Source of the DNA: Pseudomonadota bacterium
GTDB lineage: Bacteria > Pseudomonadota > Alphaproteobacteria > Rhodospirillales > Magnetospirillaceae
Direction of reading: 5' to 3'
Length of the DNA: 41,307 bases
NCBI GenBank assembly: GCA_021782815.1
Contig: JAJXUO010000025.1
Span: 1-41,307 of the forward strand
The position numbers and the translations under genes were made by a program. This document shows positions 36,157-41,307 of this stretch, one piece after another. Under the pieces are notes generated by a model, which was not told the DNA's origin, ran no database searches, and saw only the letters and a list, made by a program, of their open reading frames with translations. How positions within the stretch are numbered: position 1 is the stretch's first letter; each line of letters starts with the position of its first letter.

Positions 36157-38988
36157 TTACGGCAACCAGCGCGCCAGGGCCGCGCGCAGGCGTTCGACGT
36201 CGATGGGTTTGGCCAGAAAATCATCCATGCCGGCCTCGGTGCATTCGCGCACCTCGTCCAGGGTGGCGGCGGCGGTGAAGGCGATGATGGGGGTGCGGTG
36301 CGGCGCCTCCTCCTCGGCGCGGATGGCGCGGGCCAGGGCGAAGCCGTCCATGTCGGGCATGTGGCAGTCGGTCAGCACCAGATCGTAGCGGCCGCTGCGC
36401 CAGGCGGTCAGCGCCTTGCGGCCGTCCTCGATGATTTCGGCGTCGTGGCCCAGCAGCTTCAGCAGGCGCTGGATCACCAGGCGGTTCACGGCGTTGTCCT
36501 CGGCCACCAGGATGGCGGGGGCGGTCGGGCCGCGGAGCAAGGGGGCGCAAGGGTTGTCGGGCTGGCGCTGTCCGGCCGGTTTGCTCACGCTTTGGCCCAG
36601 GGCGGCGCGGGCGGCGCGCAAGAGGGTCATGCGGCGCATGGGGCGGGCCACCACCACCAGCCCGGCGCCGTCCTCGCCCAGGGGCTGCTTGCGCCGCGAC
36701 AGCAGCACCGTGGGCTGGCCGGGACGGCGGGCGCTGGCGGAGTCGGTCACCGTCAGCTCGGCGTCGGCGGGATCGGTGGCGGGCAGGGCGCCGGCGGCGT
36801 GCAGATAGCGGGTCACCGCTTCGGCCTCCACCGGGTTTTTCAGCGCCACCGTTACCCGCCGCCCTTCCAGGCGCGGCAGCTCGGGGGTATGGGCGGGCGG
36901 ATGGGCCATGCGCTCCAGGGTAAGATCCACATGGAAGGTGGTGCCCAGGCCCGGCTGGCTTTCCAGGCTGATGGCGCCGCCCATCAGGTCCACCAGATGG
37001 CGGCAGATGGACAGGCCGAGGCCGGTGCCGCCGAAGCGGCGGGTGGTGGTGGCGTCGGCCTGGGAGAAGGGCTGGAACAGACGGGCCCGCACCTCCTCGG
37101 AAATGCCGATGCCGGTATCGGCCACGGTCAGGCGCACCCGCACCCGGTCGTTCTGGTTTTCCAGCAGTTCGGCCCGCACCGCCACATGGCCGCGCTCGGT
37201 GAATTTGATGGCGTTGCCCATGAGGTTGAACAGGATCTGGCGCAGCCGCACCGCATCGCCCGACAGCCAGGCGGGCAGGGCCGGATCCACCATGGAAACC
37301 AGGAACACCCCCTTCTTGGCGGCGGTGGAGGCCAGCACGTCCACCGAGCTTTCCGTCAGCTGCAGCAGCGAGACCGGGGCCTTTTCCAGCACCATCTTGC
37401 CGGCCTCGATCTTCGAGAAATCGAGGATATCGTTGATGATGGTCAGCAGCGAGGCGGCGCTTTCCCGCACCACCGAGACCAGATCCTGCTGTTCCTCGTT
37501 CAAAGGGGTGTGCAACAGCAGATCCAGCATGCCCTGCACCCCCGTCATGGGGGTGCGGATCTCGTGGCTCATGGTGGCCAGGAACTGGCTTTTGGCCCGG
37601 CTGGCGGCCTCGGCCTGGGCGCGGGCGGCGATCAGTTCGCGCTGATGCAGGCGGTCGTCGGTCACATCCAGGCACAGATAGACATGGCCGCCGCCTTCCA
37701 TGGGGGTGCGGCGCAGCTGCACGAAGCGGCCGTCGTCCAGTTCGATTTCCTGGGTGGCGTCGTCCTCCAGGGCGCTTTGGGCCATCTGGGCGATGCGCCG
37801 TTCGATCTCCTCGTGACCATGCTCCTGGCCGGGCGGCGGCATGGGCTGGCCCAGAAGTTCCAGGGCGCGGCGGTTGTGCACCACCAGCTGGCCGCGTTCG
37901 TCCACCGCCGCCAGGCCGTCGCTCATGCCGGCCAGGGTGGCCTCCAGCAGGCGGGATTTGTCCTGGGCCTCGCGGGCGCGCTCCCGCACCTGCTGTTCCA
38001 GGGTGTTGTTGAGGGCGGTGAGATCCTCGTAGAGGCAGACATTGTCGAAGCCGATGGCCACCTTGGTGCAGAACACCTCGAGCAGGGTGCGCTCATCGGC
38101 GGTGAAGGGTTCGGGACGGCGCAGGAAGAAGACGTTGGAGCCGTGATCATGGGTGCGGAACACCAGGATGCAGCGGTCCTCGGCGAACAGGTTCTGCCGG
38201 GTGTGAAAGGCGGTTTCGATATCGCCGCAGATGTCGGGCGGCAGGCAGGCGCGCAAGGGGCGGCCCACATGGGGGGCGAAACCGCGGGTGGCGGCCAGGA
38301 TGATGATCTCGTCGGCATTGGCGTGGCCGTCGCGGGCCTGGCAGCACAACACCGAGCCCTCCTTGCCGCGCAGCAGCGCCTCCAGCTGGATGATGGCGCC
38401 CTCGACGAATTCCCGCATGGAGCGCTTGTCGAACAGGGTGGCCGAGGCGTTGAGGATTTTTTCCAGCCCCACCCGGTTGCGTTCGATGGAGACGATGTCC
38501 TGATAGGCGCGCAGATTGGCCACCATGGTGGTGAACAGGCGCTGCGACGTCAGCTCGGTCTTGGCCTTGTAGTCGTTGATGTCGTAATTGAGGATGACGT
38601 CGCGTTCGGGGGCCTGGCCGGGCTGGCCGGTGCGCAGCACGATGCGCACGCGCTTGTTGCCCATCTCCTCGCGGATGACGGGCACCAGTTTCAGCCCGGC
38701 ATCGTCGGATTCCATCACCACGTCCAGCAGCAGCACGGCGATGTCGGGCCGGTCGGCCAGGATGCGCCGCGCCTCGGCGGCGCTGGTGGCCGATAAAATC
38801 TCCAGACCGCGCCCCTGAAAGACGAATTTGCGCAACAGCATGCGGCTCATATCGTGGATCTGGGGATCGTCGTCGGCGATCAGCACCACCCAGGGATCGA
38901 GGTAATCCACGGGGCGCGCGCCACCGTCCCGCTCCGGCTGGGGCGGGCCGTCCTCCTCGGCGAACAGCAGATCGTCGTCCTTCGTCAT
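36157..38988 (-). CDS. Hybrid histidine kinase with N-terminal receiver and DUF3369
   Basis: This 943-residue soluble sensor kinase has several domains. An N-terminal receiver (about 33-160, phospho-acceptor D89 in LLLDV) is followed by a DUF3369 domain (about 165-315), a short coiled coil and a PAS domain (about 345-445). HisKA has H475 in SHEIRTP. HATPase runs at about 580-700, with NLMGNAIKFTERG, DTGIGI and GGTGLGLSI. A degenerate receiver-like stretch (about 710-810) comes next, then a C-terminal receiver (826-943) with D874 in LTDCHMPDMDG. There is no membrane segment and no DNA-binding output. It overlaps the upstream kinase gene by four bases, so both are in one operon with siaB and siaC. 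Confidence 0.93.
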   Translation of the reverse strand: MTKDDDLLFAEEDGPPQPERDGGARPVDYLDPWVVLIADDDPQIHDMSRMLLRKFVFQGRGLEILSATSAAEARRILADRPDIAVLLLDVVMESDDAGLKLVPVIREEMGNKRVRIVLRTGQPGQAPERDVILNYDINDYKAKTELTSQRLFTTMVANLRAYQDIVSIERNRVGLEKILNASATLFDKRSMREFVEGAIIQLEALLRGKEGSVLCCQARDGHANADEIIILAATRGFAPHVGRPLRACLPPDICGDIETAFHTRQNLFAEDRCILVFRTHDHGSNVFFLRRPEPFTADERTLLEVFCTKVAIGFDNVCLYEDLTALNNTLEQQVRERAREAQDKSRLLEATLAGMSDGLAAVDERGQLVVHNRRALELLGQPMPPPGQEHGHEEIERRIAQMAQSALEDDATQEIELDDGRFVQLRRTPMEGGGHVYLCLDVTDDRLHQRELIAARAQAEAASRAKSQFLATMSHEIRTPMTGVQGMLDLLLHTPLNEEQQDLVSVVRESAASLLTIINDILDFSKIEAGKMVLEKAPVSLLQLTESSVDVLASTAAKKGVFLVSMVDPALPAWLSGDAVRLRQILFNLMGNAIKFTERGHVAVRAELLENQNDRVRVRLTVADTGIGISEEVRARLFQPFSQADATTTRRFGGTGLGLSICRHLVDLMGGAISLESQPGLGTTFHVDLTLERMAHPPAHTPELPRLEGRRVTVALKNPVEAEAVTRYLHAAGALPATDPADAELTVTDSASARRPGQPTVLLSRRKQPLGEDGAGLVVVARPMRRMTLLRAARAALGQSVSKPAGQRQPDNPCAPLLRGPTAPAILVAEDNAVNRLVIQRLLKLLGHDAEIIEDGRKALTAWRSGRYDLVLTDCHMPDMDGFALARAIRAEEEAPHRTPIIAFTAAATLDEVRECTEAGMDDFLAKPIDVERLRAALARWLP

Positions 38989-40055
38989 GGCGTCCCCAGG
39001 TCCGCAGGCCCGCTCTGCGGCGTGATGCGCGGAAACTCCACCAGGAAACGGGTGCCCTGGCCCGGCGCGCTCTCCACCGCAATGTGCCCTTTCAGGCTGC
39101 CGGTCACAATATTGAAAACGATATGCAGGCCCAGCCCGTTGCCGCCCTGGCCGCGCCGGGTGGTGAAGAAGGGGTCGAAGACGCGGCCGCGGATCTCGTC
39201 GGGAATGCCGGTGCCGTTATCCGCCACCGTCAACGCCACCTGATCGGCGCCGGTGAGGCGGGCGGCGATGACGATGCGTCCGCCCCGGCCGTCGCCGAAG
39301 CCGTGCAGAATGGCGTTCAGCACCAGATTGGCGATGATCTGCGACAGGGCGCCGGGATAGCTGTCCAGCTCCAGGTCGGCCGGGCAGTCGATCAGGGTTT
39401 CGGCCCGCGCCTGGCGCAGCTTGGGGCTGAGACTGAGCAGAATTTCGTGCAGATAGTCGGCCAGACGGAAGCGGCGGCGTTCCTCGCTGGTCTGATCGGC
39501 GGCCACCTGTTTGAAGCCGTTGATGAGCTGGGCGGCCCGCTCGCAATTGCCCTGGATCAGGGCGCTGGCTTCGCGCGCCGTGGCCAGATAATCGGCGAAA
39601 TCGCTTTTGCGCATCTGCCCCTGCTCGAACAGGCGGCCCAGGGCGCCGGTGGCGTCGGCCAGATGCGACGACGAGGCCAGGGCGATGCCGACGGGGGTGT
39701 TGATCTCGTGCGCGACACCGGCCACCAGGGCGCCGAGCGAGGCCAGTTTTTCCGCCTGGATCAGGCTGTCCTGGGCTTCCTTCAGGCGGGTCAGGGCCTG
39801 TTCGGCCTCGGCGCGGCGGCGCTGCAGTTCCTGATTGACGGCGGACAGCTGCTCCTGCTGGCGGTCGGAAAGGCGCATCAGGCGGCGTTGTTCACGCACG
39901 CTTTTGCGGCAGGCCTCCAGCAGTTGATCGACACCGTCGCGCAAGCCGGGGTCGGCATTCTCCTCCCGCAGGCGGGCGCTCAAGGCCTGCCCGCTTTCCA
40001 GAACCTTCTCCTCCTGGTCGAACAGATTGAAGGTCATGGCCGCCGCGTCGGTCAT
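38985..40055 (-). CDS. Sensor histidine kinase, cytoplasmic
   Basis: A 356-residue kinase. A long coiled coil (about 50-105) leads into a HisKA domain with H116 in VAGVAHEINTPVG. A HATPase domain follows with NLVLNAILHG, DNGTGIPDE, FDPFFTTRRGQGGNGLGL and the closing GTRFLVEFP. No transmembrane segment or sensory domain is seen, so the signal probably comes through a partner. Its stop overlaps the start of the hybrid kinase (ATGA). It lies nine bases downstream of the SiaC-like gene. Confidence 0.92.
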   Translation of the reverse strand: MTDAAAMTFNLFDQEEKVLESGQALSARLREENADPGLRDGVDQLLEACRKSVREQRRLMRLSDRQQEQLSAVNQELQRRRAEAEQALTRLKEAQDSLIQAEKLASLGALVAGVAHEINTPVGIALASSSHLADATGALGRLFEQGQMRKSDFADYLATAREASALIQGNCERAAQLINGFKQVAADQTSEERRRFRLADYLHEILLSLSPKLRQARAETLIDCPADLELDSYPGALSQIIANLVLNAILHGFGDGRGGRIVIAARLTGADQVALTVADNGTGIPDEIRGRVFDPFFTTRRGQGGNGLGLHIVFNIVTGSLKGHIAVESAPGQGTRFLVEFPRITPQSGPADLGTP

Positions 40056-40064
40056 CGGGCCGGA

Positions 40065-40454
40065 TCAGGAGGCGGGCAGGGGACAAAGGGTGAAGCGGAC
40101 ATGCTGCAGATCCTCGGCGAAGTCCTCGCCGAACTCCTCCATGATGTCGTCGTCCTCGCTGAAGCGCCAGTTGATGGTGATGCTGTTGCCGGCGGCGCCG
40201 GCCTTGTCCAGCATCAGGAACAGGTTCATCAGGGCCTTGGCCGAGGAGGAATTGAAATAGACCAGCTCGATGTCGAGGGTGAGGGCGCTGTCCTGCTGCC
40301 CGGCCAGCCAGCGGTCGAGGGCGGTGAGCAGCGGTCCGTAGAAGGCGGCCACGTCCTCGGGGTAGGATTCCCCCTTCAGGCGCAGGAAACGGTTGGCGAA
40401 ATCGAAGGCCACTTCGGGCGACCGCTCGGTGGCGGCGTGGGTGATATTGTCCAT
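40065..40454 (-). CDS. siaC: SiaC-family regulatory phosphoprotein (DUF1987)
   Basis: A 129-residue protein of the DUF1987/SiaC family. RSPEVAFDFANRFLRLKGESYPEDVAAFYGPLL at the N-terminus and DIELVYFNSSSAKALMNLF in the middle are characteristic. In Pseudomonas SiaC, a threonine at this NTSS-like position is phosphorylated by SiaB and controls binding to the diguanylate cyclase SiaD. Here the matching site would be a serine, probably S69. Known from family: partner switching. Inferred: that it links SiaB to the two kinases encoded next. Confidence 0.88.
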   Translation of the reverse strand: MDNITHAATERSPEVAFDFANRFLRLKGESYPEDVAAFYGPLLTALDRWLAGQQDSALTLDIELVYFNSSSAKALMNLFLMLDKAGAAGNSITINWRFSEDDDIMEEFGEDFAEDLQHVRFTLCPLPAS

Positions 40455-40462
40455 TGTCGCTC

Positions 40463-41020
40463 TCAGATGAAGGCCTTCAGGCAGAAAAAGGCCGAGGTGC
40501 CGTCGACCTCGATGAAATCGTAATCGATGGGGGCGCTGGCGCGGCGGGCGATTTCGATCAGGCCGATGCTGGCGCCCTTGCTGTCCACCTCGGGATCCTC
40601 CCGCAGTTTCTCCTTGTAGAAGGCCTTGATGCCCTCGCGGTCCAGGCTTTTGATGTGATCCAGCCGCTCCTTCAGCCGCTCCATGTCGGCCAGCCGCACC
40701 AGATTGGCGCAGACCACGAAGAAACTGCCGGCCTCCTGGCCGACGGCGATCATGCCCGAGCTGAGTTCCACCGGTTTGCCGATATCGCCGGTCATCCGGT
40801 CGGCGGAATAGCGGATGATGTTCTGCACCTGCTCGACGAAGATCGAGAACACCTTGCGGGTCACATGGTGATCGGTGTCCTCCAGGGCCATTTTCTGTTT
40901 CAGGGCGTCGCCCAGGGCGAACAGGATGCCTTCCGAGACATAGCCGCTGAAGGAGAAGATGATGCCCTTCTGCCCCAGGACGGTCTTGAAGCCCAGGTAT
41001 TCCTCGGCCAGTGCGCCCAT
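40463..41020 (-). CDS. siaB: SiaB-family protein kinase (DUF6272)
   Basis: This 185-residue protein belongs to the SiaB kinase family. Segments GIIFSFSGYVSEGILFALGDALK, KVFSIFVEQVQNIIRYSAD (an N-box-like motif of GHKL ATPases) and GASIGLIEIARRASAPIDYDF fit it. SiaB phosphorylates SiaC. The ATG at 41020 follows AGGGGGGA. It is the first gene of the signalling operon, eight bases before siaC. The phosphatase partner SiaA of Pseudomonas is not in the window. Confidence 0.88.
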   Translation of the reverse strand: MGALAEEYLGFKTVLGQKGIIFSFSGYVSEGILFALGDALKQKMALEDTDHHVTRKVFSIFVEQVQNIIRYSADRMTGDIGKPVELSSGMIAVGQEAGSFFVVCANLVRLADMERLKERLDHIKSLDREGIKAFYKEKLREDPEVDSKGASIGLIEIARRASAPIDYDFIEVDGTSAFFCLKAFI

Positions 41021-41194
41021 GCTGTTCCCCCCTGATGGACCGGATCGACGCGCCGGGTTTTCGGGGCCGGCGCGTAGAAGCATCATACCAGCGGCCAGGA
41101 GGGGTCGCAATAACGCGGCGATAAAGGAAAAAAAGGAGAAATATTCAACCATCCCTTGTCGGGACGCGGCACCTGGCGAATAATACCAACGGCT

Positions 41195-41307
41195 TTAACT
41201 GATGACCGATGCCCACTGGCGAGAGGCAATTGAGCGGATGCGGCTGGGCGTGGCGATCAAATCGTTCCAAGCATCGCAGCAGGCATCGACGACGGCCTCG
41301 TAGCTCT
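41195..41307 (-). mobile_element. 3' end of an IS630-family transposase (cut by the window edge)
   Basis: The last 36 codons of a minus-strand reading frame run from the window end to a TAA at 41195-41197. The residues SYEAVVDACCDAWNDLI and IRSIASRQWA match the C-terminal end of IS630-family transposases. The rest of the gene lies outside the window, so intactness cannot be judged. Sequence just past the stop should contain the terminal inverted repeat, near 41180-41195. Confidence 0.75.

Noticed and set aside
35323-38796. Open frame of more than 1,100 codons on the plus strand opposite uppP and the hybrid kinase
   Set aside because: It runs antisense through two genes with clear catalytic motifs, and its translation has no domain, only Gly/Gln/His-rich repeats from reversed codons.
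41021-41194. N-terminal extension of the SiaB-like protein (in-frame start at 41152)
   Set aside because: The extension does not fit the family, whereas the ATG at 41020 has a strong ribosome binding site directly upstream.

Overview
The window is GC-rich chromosomal DNA from an alphaproteobacterium, most likely a member of the Rhodospirillales close to Magnetospirillum or Phaeospirillum. This is inferred from the form II RubisCO, whose catalytic residues sit at exactly the Rhodospirillum rubrum positions, from hopanoid genes hpnC and hpnD, from a liv operon carrying a DUF6867 gene, and from the dispersed palindromic repeats. No rRNA, tRNA, CRISPR array or phage gene was recognised.

Layout. 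1-626: no gene; a long stem-loop and a dispersed repeat. 627-7492: a phenol degradation module, with a MopR/DmpR-type sensor (minus strand) divergent from the six phenol hydroxylase genes dmpKLMNOP (plus strand). Between them lie a paired palindromic activator site and a sigma-54 promoter. Copies of one dispersed repeat lie on both sides of the module. 7862-15299: Calvin cycle genes, with cbbM and cbbR on the minus strand and rpe-fbp-prk-tkt divergent from cbbR. 15431-17179: a GlxA-like AraC regulator divergent from a cysteine hydrolase. 17249-20932: a CBS-DUF294 protein divergent from a DUF485/sodium:solute symporter pair, across an AT-rich gap. 21240-22061: a lower-GC orphan gene with a HEPN-like R-x4-H motif beside a possible transposon end. 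22201-27649: a complete branched-chain amino acid (liv) ABC operon. 27984-29451: a degenerate sigma-54 ATPase and a 2[4Fe-4S] ferredoxin. 29527-30373: a GNAT acetyltransferase and a small DUF3253-like protein. 30658-33275: acetate kinase and a MaoC-phosphotransacylase fusion. 33621-36093: hpnC, hpnD and, convergent, uppP. 36157-41020: a signalling operon with SiaB- and SiaC-like proteins and two histidine kinases. 41195-41307: the tail of an IS630-family transposase.

How the parts fit. The phenol module converts phenol to catechol; no ring-cleavage gene is present here. The cbb genes supply the CO2-fixing steps and part of ribulose-bisphosphate regeneration under CbbR. The MaoC-Ptb fusion plus AckA can convert acyl-CoA to acyl-phosphate and then to acid with ATP formation. 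The points most worth a second look are a repeated structured element with compensatory stem changes (16503-16663 and 30489-30605), the sigma-54 ATPase lacking GAFTGA and a DNA-binding domain, the HEPN-like orphan, and the SiaB/SiaC-kinase operon.
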